NCBI GenBank assembly: GCA_009844425.1
Contig: VYBN01000017.1
Location: 1-64,000 of the forward strand
DNA length: 64,000 bases
DNA from: Gammaproteobacteria bacterium
Lineage (GTDB): Bacteria > Pseudomonadota > Gammaproteobacteria > Steroidobacterales > Foliamicaceae
Direction: 5' to 3'
Shown: piece by piece, positions 16,259-24,230 of the stretch
How positions within the stretch are numbered: position 1 is the first letter of the stretch
How the letters are laid out: the number at the start of each line of letters is the position of its first letter
Position numbers and translations under genes: made by a program
Notes under the pieces: generated by a model
Databases searched by the model: none
Told to the model about the DNA's origin: nothing
Seen by the model: the letters and a program-made list of their open reading frames with translations, nothing else

Positions 16259-16726
16259 TCACAACTCGCGAGCAGCCTCCAGCACTTCCTCGGCGTGTCT
16301 CTTCACCTTCACCTTGCGCCACTCGCGCCGCAAAACGCCTTCTTCGTCAATCAGGAAAGTGCTGCGTTCGATACCCATGTACTTTCGCCCGTACATGCTC
16401 TTCTCCTTGATCACGTCGTAGGCCTTGCACAGCGTTTCCTCCGGGTCCGACAGCAGGTGGAACGGGAAGCCCTGTTTGCCGCGAAAGTTGTCGTGCGAAC
16501 GGATGGACTCGCGCGAAACGCCCAGAATGACGGCGTTGGCGGTCGTGAATTCGTCGTGCAGATCACGGAAATTCTGCCCTTCCGTCGTGCACCCGGGAGT
16601 GTTGTCCTTGGGATAGAAATAGAGCACCAGCTTGCTGCCCCTGAGATCGCCCAGCGATTGCCGGCCGCCCCCGGTGCTGGCGGAATCGAAATCCGGCGCC
16701 GGCGCGCCCACTTCAGTCGTGCTCAT
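16259..16726 (-). CDS. bcp: Bacterioferritin comigratory protein, peroxiredoxin Q type
   Basis: This is a 155-aa thiol peroxidase of the PrxQ/BCP family that reduces hydrogen peroxide and organic peroxides in the cytosol. The peroxidatic Cys46 is in YPKDNTPGCTTEG. The resolving cysteine that E. coli BCP has five residues later is absent (Gln51). Cys100 in DPEETLCKAYDV is a candidate resolving residue, as in some atypical two-Cys BCPs. It lies between bepA and gcvR on the same strand, a common gammaproteobacterial arrangement. Confidence 0.93.
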   Translation of the reverse strand: MSTTEVGAPAPDFDSASTGGGRQSLGDLRGSKLVLYFYPKDNTPGCTTEGQNFRDLHDEFTTANAVILGVSRESIRSHDNFRGKQGFPFHLLSDPEETLCKAYDVIKEKSMYGRKYMGIERSTFLIDEEGVLRREWRKVKVKRHAEEVLEAAREL

Positions 16727-16758
16727 TCTGGTCCTCCTTGCGGATCCTCCGTTGCGGG

Positions 16759-17289
16759 CTAGCCGTGTATCGGTTCGATGACCGCATCCAAGTTGTTCTT
16801 GTCGCAGAAATCATGAAAGTCTTCGCGCAGCAAGGCAATGCCCACCTCGCGCGGCACATGCACCTCAAGGCGCACCGCCAGCATGGCCGCGCCGGTACTC
16901 GGAGCATTGTAGCGCCGGGCATGGACCTCGGCGACGGCCAGCTCGCGCCGGGCAAAGAAACTCACCAGCGCCAGCACGAGGTTGTCCCTTTCCAGCGCCA
17001 CCGCCTCCACGTGATAGGGCGCCGCGGGCGTCTGCGGCTCACGCGAGGCCGTTTCGCTGACGGAAATCTCGCAGCCGGTGCGCTTGCTGTAGCGCTCCAG
17101 CGCCGTGCGCACCTTGTTCATCGCATGCCAGTTGCCGTTGACCAGCAGCAGGGCGCCGAAGCTGTTTCCCAGTTGGGTCATACGGGCGTCCCGGATGTCT
17201 CCGCCCGCCTCGCTGACCACTTCGCTGAGCTCGCGCGCGGACGCCTCTTCCTGCGGGCCCAGGGCCGATATCGCCAACAGTTTTTCCAT
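16759..17289 (-). CDS. gcvR: GcvR-like ACT-domain regulator
   Basis: This is a 176-aa protein made of two ACT domains: residues about 1-80 with LLAISALGPQEEASARELSEVV, and about 92-170 with YHVEAVALERDNLVLALVSFFARRELAV. It ends in the typical NLDAVIEPIHG. GcvR binds glycine and restrains GcvA-activated glycine cleavage genes. It is divergent from dapA, with about 45 bp between the starts, which is a frequently conserved neighbourhood and supports the assignment. Confidence 0.88.
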   Translation of the reverse strand: MEKLLAISALGPQEEASARELSEVVSEAGGDIRDARMTQLGNSFGALLLVNGNWHAMNKVRTALERYSKRTGCEISVSETASREPQTPAAPYHVEAVALERDNLVLALVSFFARRELAVAEVHARRYNAPSTGAAMLAVRLEVHVPREVGIALLREDFHDFCDKNNLDAVIEPIHG

Positions 17290-17334
17290 GTTCCGGCAAG
17301 CTTACACGCCATGGCGATAAAATTCCGCGCCGAT

Positions 17335-18210
17335 ATGCGCGGAAGCCTCGTAGCCTTGGTCACGCCCATGGACGCCGCCGGCGCCGTGGATTATCCGGCC
17401 GTGGACCGGCTGATCGACTGGCACGCGGATTCAGGCACGGCCGCCCTGGTCGTGGCCGGGACCACCGGCGAATCGGCAACGCTGACCCATGACGAGCACG
17501 CGGAGCTCATTCGGTACGTCGCGGGGCAGGCGCGCGGCAGGATTCCGGTCGTGGCCGGCACCGGATCCAATTCCACGGCGCAGACGATCGCCCTTTCGCA
17601 GGCCGTGGCCGGCTCGGAAATCGTCGCCTTCCTGGTCGTTACGCCGTACTACAACAAGCCCACCCAGGAAGGCATGTTCCGGCATTTCACGGCCATTGCG
17701 GACGCTGTTGAGCAGCCCCTGATCCTCTACAATGTGCCCGTCCGCACAGCCGTGGACCTGCTGCCCGAGACGGTGGGCCGCCTGGCGGAACATCCCCGGA
17801 TCGGGGCTTTGAAGGAAGCGACCGGCGAGGTCGAACGGGTGGGACGCTTGAGAGCGCTTTGCGGAGAAGAGTTTTCCTTGTACAGCGGCGACGATGCAAC
17901 GGCGAGGGACTTCATGCTGGCCGGCGGCGACGGCGTGATATCGGTGACCGCCAATGTTGCGCCCCGGGCCATGGCGGACATGTGCGGGGCCGCGCTGGCC
18001 GGTGATTCCGCGCGCGCCGCGGAACGCGACGCGCCTCTGGCCGCATTGCATGACGCATTATTCGTGGAATCCAACCCGATTCCCGTGAAATGGGCCCTCA
18101 ATCGCATGAACAGGATCGCAGCAGGCATCCGGCTTCCGCTCACCGAGCTTTCCGGTCCGCACCATGCACAGGTGCAGGGCGCGCTGACGGAAGCGGGAGC
18201 GCTGTCGTGA
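17335..18210 (+). CDS. dapA: 4-hydroxy-tetrahydrodipicolinate synthase
   Basis: This is a 291-aa aldolase of lysine and diaminopimelate synthesis, condensing pyruvate with aspartate semialdehyde. The ATG at 17335 gives the usual start MRGSLVALVTPMD; the longer ORF runs through the gcvR region and is not credible. The Schiff-base lysine is in IGALKEATGE, the catalytic Tyr is in LILYNVPVRT, and the GTTGESATL motif is present. Its stop overlaps the following lipoprotein gene (GTGA), as in dapA-bamC operons. Confidence 0.95.
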   Translation: MRGSLVALVTPMDAAGAVDYPAVDRLIDWHADSGTAALVVAGTTGESATLTHDEHAELIRYVAGQARGRIPVVAGTGSNSTAQTIALSQAVAGSEIVAFLVVTPYYNKPTQEGMFRHFTAIADAVEQPLILYNVPVRTAVDLLPETVGRLAEHPRIGALKEATGEVERVGRLRALCGEEFSLYSGDDATARDFMLAGGDGVISVTANVAPRAMADMCGAALAGDSARAAERDAPLAALHDALFVESNPIPVKWALNRMNRIAAGIRLPLTELSGPHHAQVQGALTEAGALS

Positions 18211-18500
18211 GAAGCCGGGTTCCAGCGGCGGGGCTGATTGCGCTCTCCCTGTCCCTGCAAGGATGCGGAATGATCGGTGGCGGCCTGTTCGGAGGCGGCA
18301 CGCCGCCGTGCGAGAGTCCGCAGGAGTACCTGGCCGCCGAAGCCGCCAGCCCCATGGTTGCGCCCGAGGGACTGGAGACTCCGCAGGCTTTCGGCAATTT
18401 CGAAATTCCCGAAGGTGAGATACTCGAGGGTCAGGCGCGCCGGAACAACGGCTCCTGCCTGGAAGAGCCTCCGCGGATCGAACAGCCGGGAGCGCGATAA
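18207..18500 (+). CDS. Small BamC-like lipoprotein
   Basis: This is a 97-aa lipoprotein started at the GTG at 18207, which overlaps the dapA stop; the track's 136-aa frame begins inside dapA. The signal ends LSLSLQGCGM, a lipobox. The mature part has YLAAEAASPMVAPEGLETP, which resembles the extended N-terminal segment of BamC that binds BamD. The two folded helix-grip domains of BamC are missing. By position and motif it is a minimal BamC-like protein of the outer-membrane assembly machine. This is plausible but not certain. Confidence 0.7.
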   Translation: MRSRVPAAGLIALSLSLQGCGMIGGGLFGGGTPPCESPQEYLAAEAASPMVAPEGLETPQAFGNFEIPEGEILEGQARRNNGSCLEEPPRIEQPGAR

Positions 18501-18512
18501 TGGCGCAAGGCC

Positions 18513-18600
18513 GGAGAGGTGGCCGAGTGGACGAAGGCGCCTGATTGGAGATCAGGTATACGGTCATACCGTATCGTGGGTTCGAATCCCACCCTCTCCG
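18513..18600 (+). tRNA. tRNA-Ser(GGA)
   Basis: This is an 88-nt class II tRNA. The acceptor stem GGAGAGG pairs with CCTCTCC, with discriminator G at 18600. The anticodon loop CTGATTGGAGATCAG contains GGA (reads UCC/UCU). A long variable arm (TATACGGTCATACCGTA) and GGTTCGAATCC T-arm are present. CCA is not encoded. Confidence 0.97.
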
Positions 18601-18612
18601 TCATTCCCGTGA

Positions 18613-18891
18613 TCAATAAGCGGAGCCGCTATGTGATGCCGTTATAAGGGACACGATATATGCCTTGTCGTCGATTTCGTAGAAGAACCGCCAAGGTCCA
18701 ATCCGATATCTCCAGGTCTCCGGCTCGTATCCCTTCAGCTTGCGAACATGCGTGCCGAAATGCGGGTGCTCTCGCAGTCTGGGGTGCACGGTTCGACGCA
18801 GCTTGCTTACGATGTTTTTGTGATCGGCTTTGGTGATTGAGCGCAGATCCTTGCGGAATTGTCGGGTCTCGAAAATCTGGTACTCATTCAA
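18613..18891 (-). CDS. RelE/ParE-superfamily toxin
   Basis: This is a 92-aa protein with the RelE-like pattern: FETRQFRKDLRSI at the start, VRKLKGYEPETWRYRIGPWRFFYEID in the middle and a short final strand. RelE relatives cut mRNA on the ribosome, whereas ParE relatives poison gyrase; which applies here cannot be told. The start is a TTG at 18891 that overlaps the end of the antitoxin by 8 nt, so the toxin is translationally coupled to it. It lies immediately downstream of a tRNA gene. Confidence 0.88.
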   Translation of the reverse strand: MNEYQIFETRQFRKDLRSITKADHKNIVSKLRRTVHPRLREHPHFGTHVRKLKGYEPETWRYRIGPWRFFYEIDDKAYIVSLITASHSGSAY

Positions 18892-19126
18892 CGAACTTTC
18901 CTGTGCGCTCTCGGGCCTGCCTGGAGCCGGCCTCCAATCTCTTGATCAGTTCGCGATCGCTCAGGATTTCCGCTGCTTCAGTTTCATCGACAAACTGGGT
19001 TTCCCTGATTCGCTCCAGAGCGGCTGTCTCAATGAGATTGGGAATGGGGCGGCGCTCGGCTACGGCTGCCTCGCGGAATTCCGTGTAGACATCCTCGTCC
19101 AAACGTAGAGTGACGGATTTGGTCAT
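18884..19126 (-). CDS. Ribbon-helix-helix antitoxin of the RelE-type pair
   Basis: This is an 80-aa protein started at the ATG at 19126 (GGAG upstream). The N-terminus MTKSVTLRLDEDVYTEFREAA is a ribbon-helix-helix DNA-binding motif and the C-terminal half is an acidic/basic helix (AAEILSDRELIKRLEAGSRQAR) for toxin binding. Antitoxin precedes toxin and overlaps it, the usual order. It probably also represses its own promoter. Confidence 0.85.
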   Translation of the reverse strand: MTKSVTLRLDEDVYTEFREAAVAERRPIPNLIETAALERIRETQFVDETEAAEILSDRELIKRLEAGSRQARERTGKFVE

Positions 19127-19218
19127 GCATTTGACTCCGCTTAATCCGGGTAATCGGCATTCTAGCCGCTCTGTGCGCTGGAAACGCTGCCTCTGCTCGC
19201 AGCGCTGCGCGCCCGCAA

Positions 19219-19797
19219 TCATTTTTTGCCCGGTCTGAATACCGTCGCCGCGATGCCGTCGAGCTGGTTGCAGCGGTCCAGCCATGCGCGCACATTGGGA
19301 AACGGTTCGTAGTCGATCGCCTGTCCGTGACGGCCGATCAGATACGGCGCAATGGCGAAATCGACGATGGACAGGCCGCCGAGCACGAATTCCCGCCCCT
19401 CGAGTTGGCCATTCAGGACTCCGATATTGAGTTCGACGTCCTTCTCGGCGGTCTTGCTCCTGGCGCGCACCGCGATGACCGTATTGATCAGGTGGAACGC
19501 CTGCCAGTAGAGCCAGCGGTCACAATCCGCACGCCCTTTGGGGTCGTCGGGCAGCATGCCCGTGTCCGGGTGCAGCGTGGCGAGATAGCAGAGGATCGCG
19601 TTCGACTCCCACAGGCAGAAATCGCCGTCCACCAGCAGCGGGGCCTTGCCCATCGGGTTCATGCGCCGATAGCCCTCCGTCCTGTTCTCCTGTTCGCGGA
19701 ACCCCATCGAGTAAATCTCGACCGGGAGGCCGAAGTGCTTGATGAAGGCTTCGACCTTGCGGTTGTTGGGCGTGGGCGAGAACGAATAGAGTTTCAT
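19219..19797 (-). CDS. Glutathione S-transferase family protein
   Basis: This is a 192-aa protein with a thioredoxin-fold N-terminal domain (MKLYSFSPTPNNRKVEAFI, then NPMGKAPLLVDGDFCLWESNAILCYLA with the Pro and Glu-Ser of the glutathione site). A helical C-terminal domain contains LGGLSIVDFAIAPYL. It is likely a cytosolic GST with a Ser or Asn in place of the catalytic Tyr. The substrate is unknown. The next minus-strand gene upstream starts at 20447 and stops 20 nt before this start, so the two may share a transcript. Confidence 0.88.
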   Translation of the reverse strand: MKLYSFSPTPNNRKVEAFIKHFGLPVEIYSMGFREQENRTEGYRRMNPMGKAPLLVDGDFCLWESNAILCYLATLHPDTGMLPDDPKGRADCDRWLYWQAFHLINTVIAVRARSKTAEKDVELNIGVLNGQLEGREFVLGGLSIVDFAIAPYLIGRHGQAIDYEPFPNVRAWLDRCNQLDGIAATVFRPGKK

Positions 19798-19817
19798 TGG
19801 GAACCTTCCCGCGGCCG

Positions 19818-20447
19818 CTAATCGCTGGCGGCCTGCTCTGCGTACTCGGCTCTCCAGGATTCCTTTACCTTGCGCGAGCGTTCAATCAGGGGTGTGAATT
19901 TTTCGTGATCCACGTCCCGCTGGAAAAGCTTCTCAATATAGACCAGGGCCGTCATCGGGGACTCGGCCCAATGGATATAGCGCCATCCCTCCGGCTTCTT
20001 GCGCATGACCGCGCTCACCCGGACCTCCTCTCCTATCGGGGGGCGGCCCCGTATCTTCATTTCGAAATGCATGTTCCAGGCGGCAATGGCCAGATCGTCG
20101 GCGATGAGCTTGACCGAAATGTCGCGCATCTCCTCGCGCAGGCCTTCGACCGCCGGGCTCGGAAAGGGAGGGGCAAGATAGGCCTTGAGCGGCTCCCAGC
20201 CGATGAACCAGTCGTCCTGCTCCTCGGCAAGGTAGAAGGGCACCTCTTCGTCGGGGTCCCAGAGTTCCAGAACCGTTCGGTAATCCTGCGAGTTCCATCG
20301 TTCCGCGGTCGCGTGAACGAGCGCCTTTACGGCCTCGATTTCGTCCTGCTCGGCGGCATGGGCCGAGTGAATGGCAAGTGCGGTCATGGTCAATGCCACC
20401 CCCAATGCAAAAGTCGCCCGCAGCGACGCTAACACAGTTGAAGACAT
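19818..20447 (-). CDS. Exported NTF2/SnoaL-like protein
   Basis: The protein has 209 aa from the ATG at 20447, behind a strong GAGGGAGGAA. A signal peptide (ATFALGVALTMTALAIHSAHA) precedes a cone-shaped NTF2-like domain: VKALVHATAERWNSQDYRTVLELWD at the start, then DLAIAAWNMHFEMKIRG and RYIHWAESP. SnoaL-like domains bind small hydrophobic ligands or act as isomerases and cyclases. No catalytic residue could be assigned. The protein is probably periplasmic. Confidence 0.75.
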   Translation of the reverse strand: MSSTVLASLRATFALGVALTMTALAIHSAHAAEQDEIEAVKALVHATAERWNSQDYRTVLELWDPDEEVPFYLAEEQDDWFIGWEPLKAYLAPPFPSPAVEGLREEMRDISVKLIADDLAIAAWNMHFEMKIRGRPPIGEEVRVSAVMRKKPEGWRYIHWAESPMTALVYIEKLFQRDVDHEKFTPLIERSRKVKESWRAEYAEQAASD

Positions 20448-20466
20448 GGTTCCTCCCTCGAAGGCG

Positions 20467-21174
20467 CTAATACTCCTCATCGTATTCGATGAGATCAAAG
20501 TGGGCGTTCATGTATCCGCCCACGGTGATCTTGACGAAAAGGAACCCGTCGGGCGTGCACCACACGTCCTCGGTCGGGTGATAGTCGAGCAGGAACCGGT
20601 AATGGTCGGTCTCGAAGGTCCCGGCCGGGACCGTGATCTCTTCGCGTCCCACGTATTCCAGGTCGAAATCGGTGGTGCACAGGTTGGGGCCGGAGCATCC
20701 GTCATGTTCGCGCGAGGACATCAGCACGCCGCGGCACGGCTGCGGGTTCTGTTTCGAGGAGTGAACAAATCGGGCGCAGTGGATCGCGTCGCAGGACACG
20801 GGATGCGCCCCGAAGGACAGCGGCGGCGAGGTTAGGTCCATGCGCTGGCTCGTGCGTCCCGTCGTGACGTTGACGGCCTCACACTCGGCGCCGCCGTCGG
20901 TGAAACGGAACCAGCCGCTGCCGAGAAACTCGCCGCTCTGGTGCAAACGGACAAAGCAATCCAGCGGATGGTAGTCGCTGTCCGTCGTATAGACCGTCTC
21001 CCGCAGGACGGACCTGTCCGCGACGACGCCGGGTTCGATTTCGCAATGCGCCCGCAGCGTGCGCTGACCGTCCTCGTGGAAGGTGACCGACCACCATTCC
21101 CGCCCGAAATCGCGCCGTTCTCCTTCAGGATCAAAAATATAGGCAATCTTGCCCCGCACGTTTCTATGGTTCAT
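20467..21174 (-). CDS. Conserved-looking hypothetical protein, cytosolic
   Basis: This is a 235-aa protein without signal or membrane segments, 19 nt upstream of the NTF2-like gene on the same strand. It is rich in beta strands and contains four to five cysteines (CDAIHCARF, CSGPNLC). The C-terminal region (REEITVPAGTFETDHYRFLLD, then VWCTPDGFLFVKI) has the layout of DUF3108-like proteins, in which a measured effect is tied to a prior modification. I do not recognise the family with confidence. Confidence 0.6.
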   Translation of the reverse strand: MNHRNVRGKIAYIFDPEGERRDFGREWWSVTFHEDGQRTLRAHCEIEPGVVADRSVLRETVYTTDSDYHPLDCFVRLHQSGEFLGSGWFRFTDGGAECEAVNVTTGRTSQRMDLTSPPLSFGAHPVSCDAIHCARFVHSSKQNPQPCRGVLMSSREHDGCSGPNLCTTDFDLEYVGREEITVPAGTFETDHYRFLLDYHPTEDVWCTPDGFLFVKITVGGYMNAHFDLIEYDEEY

Positions 21175-21256
21175 TGCGCAAACCTAGCACAGTAGCGCCG
21201 GCGATTCGCGGACGCGCTCTGAGCGGGTGTCGCGGGGCTACGGGCGGGAGACGACG

Positions 21257-22012
21257 CTAGACGCGGTCGGAGCGCCCGCCGTCCGCCGTGATGTTGGCGC
21301 CGACGACGAACCGTGCCCGGCGCGAACAAAGAAACACTGCGACGTTTGCAATCTCTTGCGGCGTGGCCATGCGGCCCAGCGGAATCTCCTCGGCCTTCCT
21401 GCGGACGTGCTCCGGGTCTTCGGCTTCCAGTTGCGCCCAGATCCCGCCCTCGGCCCAGGTCGGGCCAGGCGCGACCATATTGACCCTTACGCCGCTTGCC
21501 GCAAGCTCATGCGAAAGACCCTTGGCGGCGTGCGCGAGCGCGGCCTTGGTGGCCCCGTAGGCATCCCGTTTGCGCGACGCAGCGGCCGAGGTCGAGCCGA
21601 TGACGACAACGGCGGCGTCGCCGGATTCCCGCGCGGCCGCTTCAAGATGCGGGGCGGCGAAGTCGACGATGCGGTTCAGTGCGGCGATCTCGACCTGGAA
21701 ATTGCTCCGCCAGGCCTGCCCGGAATTGCCGGCGGCCATGGCGCTGGCGTTGAGCACCAGTAGGTCGAGGCCGCCGAGGCGGGCGATGGCCTGCTCCAGC
21801 CACTCCAGTGTCGACCCGGAGTCCACAAGGTCGACGGCGGCGCCCTGAACCGCGGCCGGGGAAGCGCCGCCCGACGGTATCGTGGTGGGCAGCGAACGGG
21901 CGCAGTACTCGACACGGCACCCTTCGGAAGCCAGCCCTTCGACGATGGCGCGTCCTATGCCGCGGGAGCCTCCGGTAACGATGGCCCGCGATTGGCCGAG
22001 GTGCAGGTCCAT
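21257..22012 (-). CDS. Short-chain dehydrogenase/reductase
   Basis: The protein has 251 aa from the ATG at 22012; the longer ORF start overlaps the phosphorylase gene. The Rossmann motif is TGGSRGIGRA, the NNAG equivalent is LVLNASA, the catalytic Ser is in GSTSAAAS and YGATK gives Tyr-x-x-x-Lys. It is the last gene of the GntR operon, so it probably oxidises or reduces an intermediate of the same pathway. The substrate is unknown. Confidence 0.88.
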   Translation of the reverse strand: MDLHLGQSRAIVTGGSRGIGRAIVEGLASEGCRVEYCARSLPTTIPSGGASPAAVQGAAVDLVDSGSTLEWLEQAIARLGGLDLLVLNASAMAAGNSGQAWRSNFQVEIAALNRIVDFAAPHLEAAARESGDAAVVVIGSTSAAASRKRDAYGATKAALAHAAKGLSHELAASGVRVNMVAPGPTWAEGGIWAQLEAEDPEHVRRKAEEIPLGRMATPQEIANVAVFLCSRRARFVVGANITADGGRSDRV

Positions 22013-22047
22013 TTCGCTTGTGCCCGGGCGGTCGAGATCGCGGTCGC

Positions 22048-22797
22048 TCAGGCCGGATCGACCTGCTTCAGGGCTTCCAGGGCGATGGAGATCAGCGTGC
22101 GCTCGGCTTCGGCGTGCTCCTGCTTGCCGATTTTCTGCTTCTTCAGGCTGTTGACGGTGGATGCGCACATGCTTCCCGCCTTGCACCCCAGGGACTTGCC
22201 GACCGTGAGGATCGCGGACGTCTCCATGTCGACGGCCAGCACGTCCTGCCCGGCCAGTCGTTCCAGGTTATTGCGGACCCGGTCTTCGGTGGCGTCATCC
22301 AGCGCGAACATGTCCTGGTAGAAGCCGTCGAAACTGGCAAAGGCGCCGACGTGATAGGTGGCTTCATGCCCGGATGCAGCGCGGGTGAGGGCACTCACCA
22401 GGCTGGGATCGGCGCTGGAGTTTCCGGCGCCGTGGGCGTATGCGGAGGACGTTCCTTCGAACGATTTGGCGTTCCGGGCGATGATCATGTCGCCGATATT
22501 GACGGGAGAGAGCCCGATGCTGGTCCCTATGCGCAGGAAGACCGAAGCGCCCAGGTTGGCCAGTTCATGCAGGACGATTGCGGCAATGGGGGAGCCCATC
22601 CCGAATGCCGACAACGTGATCCGCGTGTCCCCGTACATCCCGGTCACGGTAGCGAGTCCGCGGTTGACCGGCATTGCCTCCACGTCGTTCAGGAATTGAC
22701 TGAACCGTGGCACCCGGCCCGGATCGCCCAGAAGAATCACCCGTTCGGCCACCTGTTCGGCGCTGCATCCGATGTACCAGGCCTTTCGCGAATTCAC
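22048..22797 (-). CDS. Nucleoside phosphorylase (uridine/purine phosphorylase family)
   Basis: This is a 249-aa PNP_UDP_1-family protein from a GTG at 22797. The phosphate-binding LLGDPGRVPRFSQFL, the GMGSPIAAIVLHEL block and the purine/pyrimidine-site region LAVDMETSAILTVGKSLG match Udp/DeoD-type hexameric phosphorylases. These split nucleosides to base plus ribose 1-phosphate. It is 6 nt downstream of a PfkB kinase gene, which could phosphorylate a nucleoside or the released sugar. The base specificity cannot be read. Confidence 0.88.
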   Translation of the reverse strand: MNSRKAWYIGCSAEQVAERVILLGDPGRVPRFSQFLNDVEAMPVNRGLATVTGMYGDTRITLSAFGMGSPIAAIVLHELANLGASVFLRIGTSIGLSPVNIGDMIIARNAKSFEGTSSAYAHGAGNSSADPSLVSALTRAASGHEATYHVGAFASFDGFYQDMFALDDATEDRVRNNLERLAGQDVLAVDMETSAILTVGKSLGCKAGSMCASTVNSLKKQKIGKQEHAEAERTLISIALEALKQVDPA

Positions 22798-22803
22798 TTG
22801 CCG

Positions 22804-23658
22804 CTACCCATAAGACCGTTCCCGCAACAGCGATGCGGCTGCGTCGATGCCGCTCGCGACCACGGTGCGCAAGTCCGATTCACCGGCAAGCAGGGCCGCC
22901 AGGCAGCCGCCCGCCAGGGTATCGCCGGCGCCCGAGGCATCGTCGAATGTCAGCGGTTCCACGTCCACCCGAACCTTGATGCCGTCCCGTTCCGCCTTGA
23001 CGGCTTCGCCACCGGCGGTTTCCACGATCACCGGACGGCGGTGCGCAGTCGTTGCCGCCAGCCCTTCATCGACCCACTCACGCTCCTGGCGGTTGCAGAA
23101 GATGTAGTCGGCGCGCGCGGCCAGCGCCGTGCGCAGTTCGATCGGATACGAGAGCGGATCGTTTTTCATGACCCATGCCACCTTGCAATCACCGTCGATC
23201 AGGCCCAGGGCCTCCCCGGCGATTCCGGGGGGCCCCACGGTAACGCACAGCAAATCCGCGGCGGCGATTACCTCCTTTTGCCGGCCGGTCAGCGTTTCCC
23301 GGCCCAGCATGCCCGGATCGAACAGGCAGCCGCAACTGCCGTCCTGCTGGTAAATCATGAAACACACGGGTGTGTTGCCCGGCTCTATCGTCGCGATCGC
23401 TTCCACACCGACGCCGTCGCCTTCGGTCCACGACGTAAACAGCTCGCCGTGATGATCCGCGCCGACCCAGGTCACGATGGAAACGTCAATGCCTTTCCCG
23501 GCGATGGGGCGGGCCACATACAAGGGGCAGCCGCCGGGCCGGGGAAAAGCGTCGGCGGGTCGCTGCTTGATCACTACCGTGCGGTCGCCCGAAAAATAGC
23601 CATCCAGCACCGCGGGAAAGTCGATCGACGCGTATCCGATTACCGCCACCCTGTTCAC
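22804..23658 (-). CDS. PfkB-family sugar/nucleoside kinase
   Basis: This is a 284-aa PfkB/ribokinase-fold protein from a GTG at 23658 that overlaps the upstream stop (GTGA). The C-terminal signature DDASGAGDTLAGG includes the catalytic Asp and anion-hole GAGD. The N-terminal GYASIDFPAVLDGYFSGDRTV and PGGCPLYVARPIAGKG match the substrate lid and binding region. It likely phosphorylates a ribose-like sugar or nucleoside from the neighbouring phosphorylase. Confidence 0.86.
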   Translation of the reverse strand: MNRVAVIGYASIDFPAVLDGYFSGDRTVVIKQRPADAFPRPGGCPLYVARPIAGKGIDVSIVTWVGADHHGELFTSWTEGDGVGVEAIATIEPGNTPVCFMIYQQDGSCGCLFDPGMLGRETLTGRQKEVIAAADLLCVTVGPPGIAGEALGLIDGDCKVAWVMKNDPLSYPIELRTALAARADYIFCNRQEREWVDEGLAATTAHRRPVIVETAGGEAVKAERDGIKVRVDVEPLTFDDASGAGDTLAGGCLAALLAGESDLRTVVASGIDAAASLLRERSYG

Positions 23659-24230
23659 GACAGCAGCCTGACGCCCTCTTCAAGCGGCACGACCCAGCCC
23701 AGGTAGCGTTCGATGTCCTCCAGCGATGCGTCCGCCAGGTGCGGGCGATTGGAATTCACGGCATCGCGCACGACGTGGCAGCGATATCCCAGCGAGAATG
23801 CGTCCTGAACCGTGGCGCGCACGCACACGTTGGCCTTGACGCCGCCGATTACGAGTGTTCCTACGTTGAGTTCGCGCAGCAGCAGGTCGAGGTCGGTGGC
23901 CTGAAACGCGCTCATGCGCCGTTTCGGCAGCAGGATTTCGCCCTGGCCCCGGGGTGAGAAGCCATCCACCAGCTGCGAGTCGAATTCGCCGTCCACGCAG
24001 TGGACCGGAAGCTTGGCCTGCTCGAAGTCGGCAAGCCCGGGCCGATGCCGCTCGGCGACGAAAATGACGGGACGCTGCGCGGTTCTGGCGCTCTGGAGCA
24101 GTTTCCGCAAGGCGGGCAGCACCTCGGCGCTTTCGGAATAGTAGTTCCGGCCGTCTTCGTGAAAGAAGGAATTCTGCAGGTCGATGAGCAACAGCGCGAC
24201 GGCTGTGGCGTTTCCCATGTGCTCGCTCAC
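23655..24230 (-). CDS. Isochorismatase-like cysteine hydrolase
   Basis: This is a 191-aa isochorismatase-fold hydrolase. The triad is visible: Asp in LLIDLQNSFFHED, Lys in LLPKRRMSAF and Cys in GGVKANVCVRATVQDAF. The family includes nicotinamidase, N-carbamoylsarcosine amidase and ureidoacrylate amidohydrolase, so an amidase acting on a nucleobase-like ring or carbamoyl group would fit the locus. It overlaps both neighbours by 4 nt, so it is translationally coupled to the GntR regulator. Confidence 0.87.
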   Translation of the reverse strand: MSEHMGNATAVALLLIDLQNSFFHEDGRNYYSESAEVLPALRKLLQSARTAQRPVIFVAERHRPGLADFEQAKLPVHCVDGEFDSQLVDGFSPRGQGEILLPKRRMSAFQATDLDLLLRELNVGTLVIGGVKANVCVRATVQDAFSLGYRCHVVRDAVNSNRPHLADASLEDIERYLGWVVPLEEGVRLLS

